Shown: one piece after another, positions 1 to 12,480 of the stretch | Layout of the letters: each line of letters opens with the position of its first letter | Position numbering within the stretch: the first letter of the stretch is position 1 | Assembly: GCA_021397835.1 (NCBI GenBank) | Contig: JAJFZO010000566.1 | Span: 1,612,001-1,676,000 of the forward strand | Length of the DNA: 64,000 nucleotides | DNA from: Moringa oleifera | Lineage: Eukaryota; Streptophyta; Magnoliopsida; Brassicales; Moringaceae | Reading direction: 5' to 3' | Made by a program: the position numbers and the translations under genes | The notes under the pieces: model-generated | Told to the model about the DNA's origin: nothing | What the model saw: the letters and a program-made list of their open reading frames with translations, nothing else | The model's database searches: none

Positions 1-938
1 TGATGCAGCCAGGTGTCAGCTAACTGTAAGCTTTTCCCTTGGTCCCTAGGTTAAGGGAGCGTGGTAGGACTTCTGCCCGTCAATCCGTCCAAATCTGTCA
101 GTCACTAAACGACACCTTACTCTCCAATCAAAATACCAGATAAAATGTAGGGTTTTGCATCAGAAATCACATGGCTCACCCATACTCAAAAGTCAGAAGG
201 CTCTTTTTGTAGTCCTTCAACCTGAAAACATGAACATGTAGGAATACTTTTGACTTGTTCGGATAGTGTACTTTGTCTTTCTCTAGGCAGAAACCCATAT
301 TAACAGCAGCTTTAGGTATCCATCTTCATCCCTTCTATATGTATGCTTCTCTGTTTTTGGCAGAAATTCAGATTAGCCATCTTCCCATTTCCATGTGTAA
401 TTAATTACATTGCTAATAATAATGCAGAGGCGAAGATGGATTTTTATCTTTCTTATCTGATGATAACTTCCAGGTATGCTTTCTGCATGTTGATCCATGC
501 TATATTGTTTGCCAGCATGATTGTCTTTCAAATCCAATGTTATTTCTAGTTCTGCAATTACAGTGCTTGTTGGGCACTTTGAGGCTTTCTGATCCTGAAA
601 TTCTCCATGAATTTTCTATAGTCAAATAAAAGATTAGCAAGCAAATCTCTTCTCATGTGAAGCAAATTCCGGGAAACAAATACCATTTAGAAGTCCACAA
701 GCACAAACAGCTTGAAGATCGTTCTATTTGTTTTGTTAGGAGCAGGAGAAGTTGACCACTATTGATTGGTTTAAGAATAACCCTCCACTTCTAAGTTCAA
801 AACTCAAATAATCTATGCTCTAGATTCTCATAAGTCTCAATTGTTTGAAAATGAAAAAGAGAAACACCAAAAGCCATGGGACCTTGCTGTTCTAGAAGTC
901 AACCAACCTGAACAGTAATAACATCCTCTATTGTCCAC

Positions 939-950
939 CCGGACGTCCGG
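939..950. promoter_or_regulatory. 12-bp palindrome CCGGACGTCCGG upstream of BTB gene
   Basis: A perfect palindrome centred on ACGT sits about 300 bp before the BTB start codon in otherwise AT-rich DNA. ACGT cores are the usual contact of plant bZIP factors. The flanks here are not a classic G-box or C-box, so a regulatory role is inference. Confidence 0.35.
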
Positions 951-1126
951 TCCAAGTTGGACTGCTAAAACACCACATATTAGCTTAATTAATACTAATT
1001 ACAACCTAATTAATTAGTAATTAATTAAATTTTTATTTAGATTTAATTAATTGGACCCTATTGGACTTATTTAAGCATGAAATTGTTACCCTTTTTGTTG
1101 ACCAGAGCCATCTCCAGTCTCTCCTT

Positions 1127-1135
1127 TTTATATGG
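1127..1135 (+). promoter_or_regulatory. Putative TATA box of the BTB gene
   Basis: TTTATATGG lies about 110 bp before the ATG at 1242 and is followed by pyrimidine-rich sequence typical of a plant 5' leader. Spacing fits a short leader of roughly 80 nt. It is assigned on position and sequence only. Confidence 0.4.
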
Positions 1136-1241
1136 CCTATCCTGTTCTCTTTCCGTCTTCTCCATTCCCAAATAATTCTTGAAAAAGAGGTTTCCTATTT
1201 ACTCTAATTAGGATTTTCAGGGAAAGTTTTGGGGACGCGTT

Positions 1242-2633
1242 ATGCCATCATTTGTTAGGGCTATGCAATCTCCTGACGGGTACCGCCAACCAAAACCAGA
1301 GTCCGACATAGTCACCGTTGATGTGGGTGGCCAAGTTTTTCAATCCACGAAGCAGACTCTGAGCCTGGGTGGACCCAAGTCTCTCTTTTACAGCTTGGCC
1401 GAGTCGAGCCACCGTTTCGTTGACCGAGACCCTGAGTTGTTCTCTATCCTCCTCTCTCTTCTCCGCATAGGCAATCTCCCGTCGAAAGCGAGAGCCTTTG
1501 ATCTTCAAGATCTCATCGAAGAAGCTAAATTTTATGGGGTAGAGCAGGTTTTGGTTAGTTCTTTGTCGAACCCATCTCAATTTGATGCCTTTAATCTCGA
1601 GAAATCGCTGATTTTGCCCTTGAACGGCCGGGATACGCCTTCGACGATCGCGACAGCGCCATGTGGGACTCTACACGTGGCCCATGGGAGCAAGATCACC
1701 TCGTTTGATTGGTCATTGAAACGGAAATCAACGATCTTGACCCAGTTCTGGGCTGTTGATTCTCTGTTAGCCATATCATCGAATATTGTCGCAGCAGGGG
1801 CCACGGATTTTTCAGGTTTGCAAATTCTCGATCTTGATAATGGGTTTGTAAAGGAGACTTTGAACTGGGAAAATGTAACTAGGTCTAGTTCTACAGTGCA
1901 AGCCATTGGTTCTTCACCTGAATTCCTGTTTACCAGTTTTGAATCGGGTAGAAGGAACTCGAATTCCATAATGGTGTATGATTTGCCTAGCTTAAGACCT
2001 GTGACTGAGATTGCTCATTATGAGATTTATGGTGCTGATCTTGATTCAGCTATACCTGCCACAAAACTGAGTTGGGTGTCTAGCTACAATTTGGTTATGG
2101 CATCTGGGTCTCACAGTGGCCCATCAGGTGTATTGGGTAACATCAAGTTATGGGACGTAAGGTCTGGAAATGTAGTTTGGGAGATAAAGGAGAAGGTGGA
2201 TTGCTTTGCAGATGTCACAGTGTCAAATAGTTTATCAGGGCTCTTCAAAGTTGGTGTGAATTCAGGGGAAGTTTCCTATTCAGATCTTAGGCGTTTGGGA
2301 GCTGAGAATCCATGGATTTGCCTTGGTGATCAGAGGAATGTGGTTAAAGGGAAGAGGGAGGGATACGGGTGTAAGATTGAGAGTCATGGGAATCAAGTAT
2401 TCTGTGGTAAAGGAGGGGACATAGAGTTGTGGTCTGAGATACTGATGGGTTCTTCAAGAAGTAGTGAATATGGATTGCAAGATAGAGTGTTTAGGAAGAA
2501 TTTGATGGGTAGATTGAAGGATTTGAGAGGCAACAGGATAACCAACTTGGCTTTTGGAGGTAACAAAATGTTTGTGACTAGGAAGGATCAGCAAGCTATT
2601 GAGGTTTGGCAAAGTTCAGTGAAAGGATTCTGA
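1242..2633 (+). CDS. BTB/POZ (KCTD-like) protein with WD40-like C-terminal half
   Basis: Intronless gene for a 463-residue protein. Residues 22-105 form a T1/KCTD-type BTB domain: VTVDVGGQVF opens it, and FVDRDPELF followed by LLRIGNLP is the family signature. The remaining 350 residues contain WD/YVTN-like blade fragments such as IKLWDVRSGNVVWE and end with IEVWQ. The architecture and length match the plant BTB plus WD40-like group (Arabidopsis At3g09030/At5g41330 type, from memory). BTB proteins of this kind usually act as substrate adaptors for CUL3 ubiquitin ligases; the substrate is unknown. The ATG at 1242 is the first in frame. A second Met at residue 8 would also leave the BTB domain intact. 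No damage is seen. Confidence 0.9.
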   Translation: MPSFVRAMQSPDGYRQPKPESDIVTVDVGGQVFQSTKQTLSLGGPKSLFYSLAESSHRFVDRDPELFSILLSLLRIGNLPSKARAFDLQDLIEEAKFYGVEQVLVSSLSNPSQFDAFNLEKSLILPLNGRDTPSTIATAPCGTLHVAHGSKITSFDWSLKRKSTILTQFWAVDSLLAISSNIVAAGATDFSGLQILDLDNGFVKETLNWENVTRSSSTVQAIGSSPEFLFTSFESGRRNSNSIMVYDLPSLRPVTEIAHYEIYGADLDSAIPATKLSWVSSYNLVMASGSHSGPSGVLGNIKLWDVRSGNVVWEIKEKVDCFADVTVSNSLSGLFKVGVNSGEVSYSDLRRLGAENPWICLGDQRNVVKGKREGYGCKIESHGNQVFCGKGGDIELWSEILMGSSRSSEYGLQDRVFRKNLMGRLKDLRGNRITNLAFGGNKMFVTRKDQQAIEVWQSSVKGF

Positions 2634-5600
2634 AAAAGGTAGTGAGCATTGGTGATTAGGAGTTTCGTAGTCCATTGAACATACATCTTCTTTTTTTGTA
2701 TATTAGTTCTTGGTTTGATGCCTACTGTAGATGTTGTTGTATTCATTGAAGTTCCATAGGGTTGATATAGAAAGTTTCCTGTTTGCTACTTCATCTTTTT
2801 ACAAACCATCAGTGAGAAGATGCTGATCAATGCTGTTCAATTAGACCCTTTTCTTGCCATTGATGAAATCAGTGAGATTGCTTGATTGAATTGAATTGCA
2901 ATAAATCGATACTTGATCAAATTTGTTAACTTCCTTGTTCTACTTTTACTCTCCAAATCAGGTCTTAAACCTGCTAGCTCTACTTTTCTAGTGGGATTAA
3001 ACGTGTTAGCTCCACTTTTCTTCCATTGGATGCTATTTAAAAGGTTTGGTGTTCTATCATCTTCAAAATTTATTCAGGGGTTGATGGGTTGTGTTGAGGG
3101 GTGAGTTGCTTCTACCTCTCCTCTCTTCTTCTACTGGTAGCCAATAGACCCTTTTGATATCAATGGTTTAACATTTGCTCTGCCTCTTACATTGTATCTT
3201 AAGTCTTTTCCTTCCTCATAAATATAAACTGCACCTTGACCTACTCAGTCTCCCTCTTTAGACACAACCGATTACTTTGGAAAAAGTATAAGCTCTCCGT
3301 CGGCTGCATTTGGTTTTCTGATGAGCAATTGATCATGTAATATTGTCAACTTTATCGAATGGTTATTTATTTATTTATATATGTTTAAAATATAAAATTA
3401 CATTTAGTTGTAGCTTAATTTTAATACAGTGCATGGTTAATATATTTTAATTTAAATGATTGAATTAACAGAAAATCAGTCGGATTTATCAAATCACATT
3501 GAAAATTAAAAAAATAAAAACAAGTGATTTTTATCAGGTTGCTTGCATGTCCACATTAAAAATGTCAATATTATTAAAATAAAAATGAACCACATTATAA
3601 AAAGAGATCACGGATGAGTTTTTAGTGCATTATTATTTTGGTAGATTCTTAATTGACTTTATTGTTGGGAACCTCTTCAGTCGATTAGAGATTCCTCTTC
3701 TATTTTTTAGTAAGTTCTAATAAAGTCACTTAACCTCATATAAACCGAACAATAAAAAGTGGGTACAAATGAATTTGGACACGCATTAATTTTAATAGCA
3801 TCATTATATCATATTTTAAATTTGATTTTATGTGGACCGTTCTTTGGACTTTTTTAATAATGTTTATTTTATCATAAAAATCATTCAATATCACTTCTTG
3901 CTAGTGTTTCCTTCTCCCAAATTTTTGGAAACTGTTCTCTAAGCTGAATATGTCAAACCCAAATTAACATGATATGATGCTTGGGTAACCTTTAATTTTA
4001 AGAGTATTGAAGATTGTCATGTATTGTAATAAGAGGATGAAACATGAGACCACCCTAAAAAATAATAAAAAAAAAGGAATAGATCGAGACATCAACATTT
4101 AACATCTTAATTAGGCGGTAATGCCAACTAAATTCTATCAAAGTCAAAATCATATTGGGGTACACATTTTATGGAACACAGGGTTTATTAATTGCATGAT
4201 AATGCGAAGTAATATGTTGGAAAAAGTTGCAATCAGAAAGATGTAAACATGAAATTGTGTGGTTTGTTTAATTTTTCATATGAGTAAGGGTTGATCGATG
4301 TCCTCGAATAAGAAATCAAGAAAAAGGAAGATAAGATATGATTTTTTTTATATGCTTCAATTAATCTTGCATTTTGTGGTAATGAGCTAAACAGCAATAT
4401 CACTATGATTACGGAGCTAATTAGATGTTGATGGGTTACTAATAGGATTCAGAAGACCTAATTTTCATTAAAAGATAAACAACAAAAATTTATAGGTACC
4501 ACCCAATTTTGTTGAAAGAAAAAGAAGATAGACTCATGAAGGTCCATCACGCGTGCACTGTCATTGTCCGATCAATCAATTTGAATTCAGATATCACTTA
4601 ATTATTATTTTTTAATTAAAGACATTTTATATTGATATGATAAATTATAATTTAAATTAACTGAAGAAGAAAATTTTGATTTCCAAGAATAAACAAATCC
4701 TATCTAAAAATATATGAGTATAATATGATCATAATGGTTAAAAATTTATATAAGACCGTTAAATTACTATATGAAAAAATAAATATCTTCTTTAAAATAT
4801 GAAGGGTCCATCTAATTATAATTAATACCATGTATAAGACAACATTGGTACTCACTGAATGATAATATGAATAAGGTAAACTTAATAATTAGGTGCTTGA
4901 ATGAAGGTTTAATTATTTTATATTTATAAAAACATTTAGTCAAGTTATTAAATTCATATCGGCCAAAAAAAACATTAAACAATAGATAATAATTTTGACT
5001 ATTTCTACGTTAAATATAAATACATTTTAAAATAATGAAAAACTTTATCATAAATACAATGACCAATTGGGATATTATCTACTACGATGTGAAAATGATT
5101 TTTTTTTAAAAAAAAACAATGCTCTATATATAGCGCATAAAATCAATCGGGATAATATATAATTTAAGTATCAACAATACGCGGTCTTGGTGCATCCTGG
5201 TAACCATTATGGTGACATTAATTATGCATTATTTGCATAAAATTAATACTCGTCGGTCAGTTTATTACCATTAATTTTGTTATATATTTTGTGGCACAAT
5301 TAATTTATGGCTTTCTTATTGTTGGGAGATTGCAGCTAGGAAGAAGACAAATACAAAATATTGGTGTATTAAGTCAAAATCAAATGATCGCCATAGATTT
5401 ATGGCATTGTCGCATCGAAGACTCCAATGCCAAATTGAAATTGGGTGAAAATAAAATCTAAAAATGGACATGTGACTTTGTCAATCAGCTTGCTGGAAAA
5501 TTGAATAATCTAATTAATCAGTTAGGTTCTTGTTGCTATAACACGGAGGAACTTGGAAGCAATATTCGGCCATTAATTAGACTACATTGACTTATTAAGA

Positions 5601-6690
5601 ACCAAATTTTATGGTCCTTAAAAATCCACATGCCAAATTAATAAATTGCGAGAATTCAATGATGATATAAGAGGGTACTAATTAATTTTAGCTTATTGTG
5701 ACGGTGAAGGATGAATGATTTAGTTTTTGGTACGGCCTTTTTAAAAGAGATATATCTTCATTTTAGTATTATAGATATAAAGGTACATTAATTGACTCTT
5801 CATGAGCATAAGTACTATAGATATAACGCTTGTTTTTATAACAATTTAATCTTATCATAGTATGTTATTAAAATAAAAGTTTAGTGCGGTTCGTTTTGGC
5901 CGTTTATGACAAATTTTTTATTATTTTTTATTAATATTTTTTAAAAATTAATGAGTTTATAAAAAATTAATGATATAGATATCAAAATTTAATGTTACTT
6001 TGGGTTTTTTTTTTTTTTAAACAGTCAAGTAGTGCAAGAATATTCAAAAGTTGACACACCATGAGAATTAGCTTACAAAAATTCATGGTTAATGAAAGAT
6101 TCAATATGCTGCTTAGGAACCCTAAATTATAGCTAGCATCACGTTGGGGAAGAAACCCATTTCTTTATTGAAAGAAAAAAGAAGAAAATATGCATTAATT
6201 GACGCCACCTAAACATAGAAAACTGATCATTGGGGATATATTATGAAGAAAAATGCACTAACAAAATTACCATTTGTTATAAATGAGTAGTTTCTCAACT
6301 AATCTCATTAATTTCTTGATCGACATTAAGGGCCGGAAAATAGGTTATGTGCCAATTCTTTCTCTCATAGGGAGAGCTTTTAATATTAGGACCAAAAAAG
6401 GGATTTGTGAATATTGTGTGACTTTTTAGGGCATTGTTGTGTTAATACACTTAAAGGGCATGCCTTCCTTCATATAAATAAAAAGAAAAAGTTTACATGC
6501 AAATGCTGCAGTGTTCTCTTAATGAACCCAACAACCCTAGTCGACATTAATGGCTCCATTTTTATAAGCTGGTTTATCTGGTCCATGAACAGAGTGGAGA
6601 GAGAAACCAGAGAGAGAGATAACACAGAAGAGAGACGTATGATTCATACAACAATAATGTTGCTGCCGCATTAAATGCTTTTTTGCTTCA
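2634..6690. other. AT-rich intergenic spacer
   Basis: The first 500-600 bases probably include the BTB 3' untranslated region. No canonical AATAAA lies close to the stop; AATAAAT occurs near 2901. The rest is AT-rich with many homopolymer runs and no exon-like frame. The open frame at 6414-6674 starts with GTG and resembles nothing. The last few hundred bases are the P450 promoter. Confidence 0.6.
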
Positions 6691-6699
6691 CTTCTTCTC

Positions 6700-6707
6700 T
6701 ATAAAAT
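6700..6707 (+). promoter_or_regulatory. TATA box of the CYP86A gene
   Basis: TATAAAAT is a consensus plant TATA box about 380 bp upstream of the start codon at 7084. It is followed by a pyrimidine-rich leader containing a long CT repeat. Confidence 0.6.
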
Positions 6708-6763
6708 AGCTTCCTCTTCGTCTTTTCTCTCATTCACAGACTTTCACAGACTTCTCGTCGTTT

Positions 6764-6791
6764 CTTCTCTCTCTCTCTCACTCTCTCTCTC
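6764..6791 (+). repeat. CT dinucleotide tract in the CYP86A leader
   Basis: A run of CT dinucleotides with one CA interruption lies about 60 bp downstream of the TATA box. Such tracts are common in plant core promoters and leaders and can act as Y-patch or GAGA-type elements. It is also a likely length-polymorphic microsatellite. Confidence 0.7.
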
Positions 6792-6822
6792 GATCTTCTT
6801 CTCCATAACCAGTTCTTCGTGT

Positions 6823-6861
6823 ATGCCTCTTAGGCACTCGCATTATCATTTCTCTTCGTAA
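6823..6861 (+). promoter_or_regulatory. Upstream ORF 1 in the CYP86A 5' leader (12 codons plus stop)
   Basis: ATG at 6823 opens a 12-codon frame, MPLRHSHYHFSS, ended by TAA at 6859-6861, between the TATA box and the main start. If the leader is unspliced, scanning ribosomes meet this AUG first. Peptide conservation cannot be judged here. Confidence 0.4.
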
Positions 6862-6979
6862 AAACTCCAAAAAAAAAAAAACCCGAAAACCTACGAGTTT
6901 TCCTCTCTAAATCTGATCTGGGTTCTGCTCATCATCTCCATTTTCATTTCATTTCTTTAGGTTTTGCTGCGTTCATCAA

Positions 6980-7006
6980 ATGCAGTGTCTTCTTCTTGCG
7001 TGTTAG
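6980..7006 (+). promoter_or_regulatory. Upstream ORF 2 in the CYP86A 5' leader (8 codons plus stop)
   Basis: A second short upstream frame, MQCLLLAC, starts at 6980 and stops at TAG 7004-7006, about 78 nt before the main ATG. Together with the first upstream frame it could lower translation of the P450. A 5'-UTR intron would remove one or both. Confidence 0.4.
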
Positions 7007-7083
7007 CTTGGTTTTTCGGGTTTGAGTGAAATTCGGTTCCCTGTGCTTACGTGCATTGTTATTACGGTAGGGGCAAGGATCCC

Positions 7084-8673
7084 ATGGATGCATCAACAGC
7101 TTTAATGGTCTTCACAGCTATAGCGGCTTACCTACTGTGGTTCAAGTTCCTTTCCAGGTCCCTCAATGGTCCACGTGTCTGGCCCTTATTGGGAAGTCTT
7201 CCAGGTTTGATAGAGAACTCCAATCGCATGCATGAGTGGATCGCAGACAATCTTCGCGCGTGTGGCGGCACCTACCAGACATGTACAGCTTCAATTCCCA
7301 TTTTAGCCCGCAAGCAGTGTCTTGTGACAGTCACGTGCGATCCCAAGAACCTGGAGCATATACTGAAGGTCCGGTTCGATAATTACCCAAAGGGACCTAA
7401 CTGGCAGGCTGTGTTTCATGACCTGCTTGGTGATGGGATCTTCAATTCTGATGGTGACACGTGGGTGTTTCAGCGTAAGACCGCCGCATTGGAATTCACC
7501 ACCCGAACGCTGCGGCAGGCTATGGGTAGGTGGGTGAACCGGGCCATCAAGAACCGACTTTGCCCGATTCTTGATACGGCTCGGATTGAAACCAAGCCGA
7601 TTGATCTTCAAGACATCTTACTCCGGCTCACCTTCGACAACATTTGTGGCTTGGCATTCGGAAAAGATCCCCAAACCCTATCCCCAGAGCTCCCGGAGAA
7701 TGTGTTCGCCACCGCTTTCGACCGAGCCACTGAAGCGACGCTGCAACGGTTTATTTTGCCGGAAATCATATGGAAGGTGAAGAAATGGCTCCGGCTCGGA
7801 ATGGAAATCAGCTTGAATCAAAGCCTGGACAGCATAGACCGCTATTTATCCCACATCATCAAGACACGTAAACTGGAGCTGCTGGGCCACCCGCAAGGTG
7901 GGCTCCCACACGATGACTTGCTGTCTCGGTTCATGAAGAAAAAAGAATCCTACACGGATGAGTTCCTTCGACACGTGGCGCTTAACTTTATCTTAGCTGG
8001 ACGTGACACGTCATCCGTCGCTCTGTGCTGGTTCTTCTGGCTCGTCACTAAAAACCCAAGAGTGGAAGAGAAAATTCTTGTTGAGATCTGCACCGTGCTG
8101 ATGGAGACACGTGGCAGTGACACTACCAAGTGGATAGAGGAACCTCTAGAGTTCGAAGAAGTTGATCGATTGATATACCTGAAGGCAGCATTGTCCGAGA
8201 CACTCAGGCTATACCCATCGGTGCCGCAAGACTCCAAGCACGTAATCGCCGACGATGTCTTACCCAACGGAACCTTCGTCCCCGGAGGATCAAACGTGAC
8301 ATACTCTATATACGCCGTTGGCCGGATGAAATCCATATGGGGTGAAGACTGCCTGGAATTCAAGCCGGAAAGATGGTTGTCCTCCGACGGCAAAAAAATG
8401 GAAGTACAAAATCAATACAGCTTCGTCGCGTTCAACGCCGGTCCACGCATTTGTTTAGGGAAAGATCTCGCGTACCTGCAAATGAAGACAATTGCCGCCG
8501 CAGTGTTGCTTCGCCACCGGCTGTCAGTGGCCCCGGGCCACCGTGTGGAACAGAAGATGTCGCTGACACTGTTCATGAAGTATGGACTCAAGATTAACGT
8601 GCACTCAAGGGACTTGAAGCCTGTAATGGAGAAGATACATAACAAGAGTACTAATTTGGAGGCACAATTATGA
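7084..8673 (+). CDS. CYP86A7: Cytochrome P450 CYP86A fatty acid omega-hydroxylase (CYP86A7-type)
   Basis: Intronless 529-residue P450. It has an N-terminal membrane anchor (about residues 2-20), the proline-rich [14 protein letters not shown] hinge and the CYP86A-typical [10 protein letters not shown] and [20 protein letters not shown] blocks. It also has the I-helix AGRDTSS, the K-helix ETLR, the PERW motif and the heme loop [10 protein letters not shown] with ligand Cys457. CYP86A enzymes omega-hydroxylate C12-C18 fatty acids at the ER with NADPH-P450 reductase, supplying cutin and suberin monomers. The start is the ATG at 7084; the frame is open upstream only from a GTG. The neighbouring YODA gene matches Arabidopsis CYP86A7/YDA adjacency (from memory), which favours CYP86A7 over CYP86A2/A4/A8. 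All catalytic motifs are intact. The gene is more GC-rich than its surroundings. Confidence 0.92.
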   Translation: MDASTALMVFTAIAAYLLWFKFLSRSLNGPRVWPLLGSLPGLIENSNRMHEWIADNLRACGGTYQTCTASIPILARKQCLVTVTCDPKNLEHILKVRFDNYPKGPNWQAVFHDLLGDGIFNSDGDTWVFQRKTAALEFTTRTLRQAMGRWVNRAIKNRLCPILDTARIETKPIDLQDILLRLTFDNICGLAFGKDPQTLSPELPENVFATAFDRATEATLQRFILPEIIWKVKKWLRLGMEISLNQSLDSIDRYLSHIIKTRKLELLGHPQGGLPHDDLLSRFMKKKESYTDEFLRHVALNFILAGRDTSSVALCWFFWLVTKNPRVEEKILVEICTVLMETRGSDTTKWIEEPLEFEEVDRLIYLKAALSETLRLYPSVPQDSKHVIADDVLPNGTFVPGGSNVTYSIYAVGRMKSIWGEDCLEFKPERWLSSDGKKMEVQNQYSFVAFNAGPRICLGKDLAYLQMKTIAAAVLLRHRLSVAPGHRVEQKMSLTLFMKYGLKINVHSRDLKPVMEKIHNKSTNLEAQL

Positions 8674-8746
8674 TGCCTTTTTTTCCTCCTTTTTTTAGAA
8701 ATATTTTCTTTTTACTACATTAGTATTACTATTGTCGTAATTTTAC

Positions 8747-8752
8747 AATAAA
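8747..8752 (+). terminator. Poly(A) signal AATAAA of the CYP86A gene
   Basis: A canonical AATAAA lies 74 nt after the TGA stop and is followed by a T/G-rich stretch, a normal near-upstream element for a plant gene. Confidence 0.55.
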
Positions 8753-8759
8753 ATTGTAT

Positions 8760-11700
8760 GTGTATACGGTCATGAGACCGACAAATTGTGTGGTTAGAAA
8801 ATAAATGTTCATTAATATATAGAATATGATATATGGCATGCGGATTATAAAATTTTCATGATCTTACTTACCCGATAATATTTATTAAATATTAATTGTA
8901 AGAATTTATAATCATTGTCATTATCAAATCTGATAATATAATTAAAGACAAATAAAAATATAATATGTCATGTGTATTTAATTATAACAATTATTTTTAC
9001 AATAATTGTTTGGTTCACAAAATTTAGAACTTTTATAAATTAAAATTAAAAAAAAAAAAGATATTGAAACAAAGATGTGCCCATATCAGTGTACCTTTTG
9101 TCTTGTTATTGATATATGTAGAAACAAGTCTACTTCTGTCTTTATCATATACAAGCATGCAATCTGTACCTCATGATATTGACTTTGACTTATCATGTAT
9201 TATCTACATCCCTAATGTGTTTATTAAAAAATAATTCAAAAAATGAAACTAAATCTCACACTAATATTGATTTTTTTTTCTATTTATAGTATTTATTTTT
9301 ATTTTTATTTTTATTATATACCATTTTACTTTTTAAAAAAATATATTTTTTTTGTGTATATGCGTATTATTGTCCGTGAATCTGTACATAAGATGCAATA
9401 GTCATAAATTCTTTAATTTTAAAAGTTTCAAAAAATATATATTTATATGTTTATACAATTTTTAAAAAATTAATTTTAATGAAAAATTTATGGAAATTGA
9501 AACATTCTAAATGATTTTGAAACCTTATTTATATTAATTTTAAATTTATATATACAATACTTTTTTTTCTTTACAGAAAATTTTATTTAAACTTCAATTT
9601 CGATCTTCAAAAAATCGAAACTCCCCCTATATCTATATATATGCAATAATTTTCAATAGATATTAAAAATGAATTTGGATCCTTGGCGGTGACAGGACTT
9701 GTATCATGTGAAAGTTGATTATATTAATGTCCAATAATATATATATATATATTAATTTTATTTTTTAATAAACAAATTTACTTATTTTATATATTTTTAA
9801 TATTTATAAAAATTATATTATATAAGACATACTTAAGCCGCCAGGTCAAATTTAATGGTGTGAATGGTGTCAATTTGTAAGGAAGAGGAGAAAAGGACTT
9901 CCCCATAAATTAAATCCATGACTCTAAATTTCCATTTTTTTTAATTTACGATATATATGCTATAAATGTGTTGGTGTACACGCATAAATTTCTCATCATA
10001 TTTAATGCTAAAATGATAGCGAAATCCCACAAACTTCGCTACCCTAAATCATCGGAGGAATAGGATACCCACGACAGCGTTAACGAGGATATTATTCTTC
10101 TAATTTGATCATATGATATTTAATTAAAAAATAAATTATTTAAAAAGTTAATGACACTCAAAAGCCGATAACTGAAATCACTAAATAGAGAGAAAATATG
10201 GTAAACTCATCTATCAATTTATCAATGGCAACTATTAAAGATTTTTATACACTTATCAATCACATGTGAAAAAAATATTTTAACATTATACTTGGCGTGA
10301 AAGAAAAGTAAATAATTATTTAAAAAAAAAAAGAACATAGAGAACAAAAATGAAATTATTCTATTGGTTTCGTAAAAAAGATTTAAAAGAAAAAAATTTA
10401 AATATACTTGATAAACATAGATTTTATATAAATTCTGGGAGCCAAAAATATTATATCAATTAAAAAATATATTTTAAAATTTTTTTAATGTAAAACTTTC
10501 ATATGGTAAATGTTATTAATTGTAATATATATAAATTTGTAACGTATGAAATGATACTTACATTTTTATAACTTTGTAAAAAGAGTAATATTATCATGTA
10601 CTAATTGATATTTTAATTGAAATACGTGAAGATAAATCTATTCAGTGATGCTTTGAGGAAGAAAATCTATAAGAAAAAAAAGTAAGATCAAGGGGAGCGT
10701 CAATATCATTCAACGCTTAAGTTAATAATAGATTTGATAACATTTTGTTATGAAAAATTCTTGGCTTGTTCTCTTTATAGTTAGGTCAAAAGGCAAATCC
10801 GTCATTTGATCTTGTTGGGCTTGCTTGGGTCTAAGTAGGTGAGATACTGATTTATCGACACTATCGACATAGTTATTGATATCTATAATCTTTTGATACC
10901 ATGTTATTTATCAAATACCGGCATCTCGGGATCTCATTACTTATTATGTTGACATTGATATACGGTTGCCTTGCTGGCACTTAATTATATTTGTTGACAT
11001 TTCATGTTATATCACATTGTTAGCAGCTTTTTGTTATGGGCAAGCTTCTTTAAGGAGAGTGTTGCTTGTGGGTTAGAATTTTCGTAAACTTGGTTGTGGA
11101 TCATTTGCTATAAACTTTAGATGATCTTTTATAAATTTTATTGAGGAGCCTGAATCTAGTTATATTTAATCACGTGAAAAAAGGAAATTTGATTTGTTTT
11201 ATTATTAAATAAATAAAGATAATATATTTATGATCATCTTTTGATATTTTTTTAATCATTATATTTTATTTTAAAAATAAAAAATAATAATAATTAAATA
11301 TTATAAAAATATAATCATCATTTTATATGTTAAAAAACCATTAACGTTGAAGTTAATAAAGTCTATTAAATGAAAGTTTCGTATAAGAAAATATGAAAAT
11401 ATAAATTTTTGGTTAATATAATTTTTTGATAAATTTTAATTTGAGAATATATACAAAATGTAAGTATTTTTTTATATAATTAACTTGAAAAATTAATCAA
11501 CAAAATAAAAAATAAAAATTATTCACTTAAACTATATCATTTATGTCAAATTAAATAATAATATTTAAAAAATAACAAATACAATTTTAATTTTTTAAAT
11601 TAAATATATATTTATTGTTAAAAATATCTAATAAATAATTCAAATAAATTTTACATTCAATTGTTGCTAATCTTTAAATTTAAATAATTTGTGATTCATA

Positions 11701-12480
11701 GTTATTTATCATAAAATCTTAATTGTTTTTAAAAAAATATTGTTGATATTTAAAAGATTTTAAAATTTTTTATGATTGTAATTTGAATTTTTTTAAACTC
11801 TTTAAAAAATTTTTAAGTTAAATATTTGTAATTTTTAATTTTTTGATATAATTTAATTTAATTTAAATTAATAAATATTAAATTATAATTAAAAATTTTA
11901 AATAACTTTTACAGTAAAATAAACTGTCATTTAATTTTTTTAATTTAATTTAATAGAAAAATATTTTTTTATATTTTTCCTCATTAATAATGATGGGTCA
12001 ACTATGAATCCTGATTTGTCCTAAAGGCTACAAGTCAACGGGATCTCACACAAAAACACACAACTTGAGGTACCACCAAGCAAATAAAAAAAAAGGTGAG
12101 GCACCAAGTTCAAATTATCCAAGAAAAAAACAGAATGTTAAGCACATACCAAAAAAAATAAAAATATAAAAAGAAATAAAAAAATCAATGGCGTAAAGCA
12201 TATGGGATAAATCATATAAACGATAGTGGGGGAATATTTTTATTTTTTTCAGTTAGTGGTATTCAAAAAATTGAGAAATTTAACAATCCCATGTTTCGCG
12301 TACCACAGTAACACTGTAAGCTGACAGGGACACCCGTTCCCTGATTCGATCAAATGTGTAGTTGCGTCAAACAGGCGGCCATGATTCAACAGCTCACAAT
12401 ATAATATGATAACGCACACCATGGGAGTTCTTCCTATCTCCAATAATTAATTAAGTAATTGTGTAATTTTAAATTATGAT
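8760..12480. other. AT-rich intergenic spacer between CYP86A and YODA
   Basis: Extremely AT-rich sequence with simple repeats, including a TATTTTT-like run near 9288-9320 and an AT run at 9735-9753. There are no exon-like frames. A less AT-rich island at about 10760-11100 may be an old transposon scrap. The last part, from about 12250, rises in complexity and leads into the YODA promoter. Confidence 0.6.

Larger units (their letters stand above)
1..1241. other. Left-edge intergenic DNA and promoter side of the BTB gene
   Basis: I see no recognisable gene or exon here. The only open frame of note (343-549) is low-complexity, family-free and has no splice context. The right part is the upstream region of the BTB gene. 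It contains a perfect 12-bp palindrome with an ACGT core (939-950), a TTAATTAA-rich imperfect inverted repeat (985-1001 against 1011-1028) and a TATA-like box near 1127. The far left could hold the 3' end of a gene outside the window, but nothing shows it. Confidence 0.6.

Noticed and set aside
7051..7083. Extending the P450 upstream to a start at 7051
   Set aside because: The codon there is GTG, not ATG, and the added residues resemble no CYP86A leader. The first ATG in frame, at 7084, gives the expected anchor.
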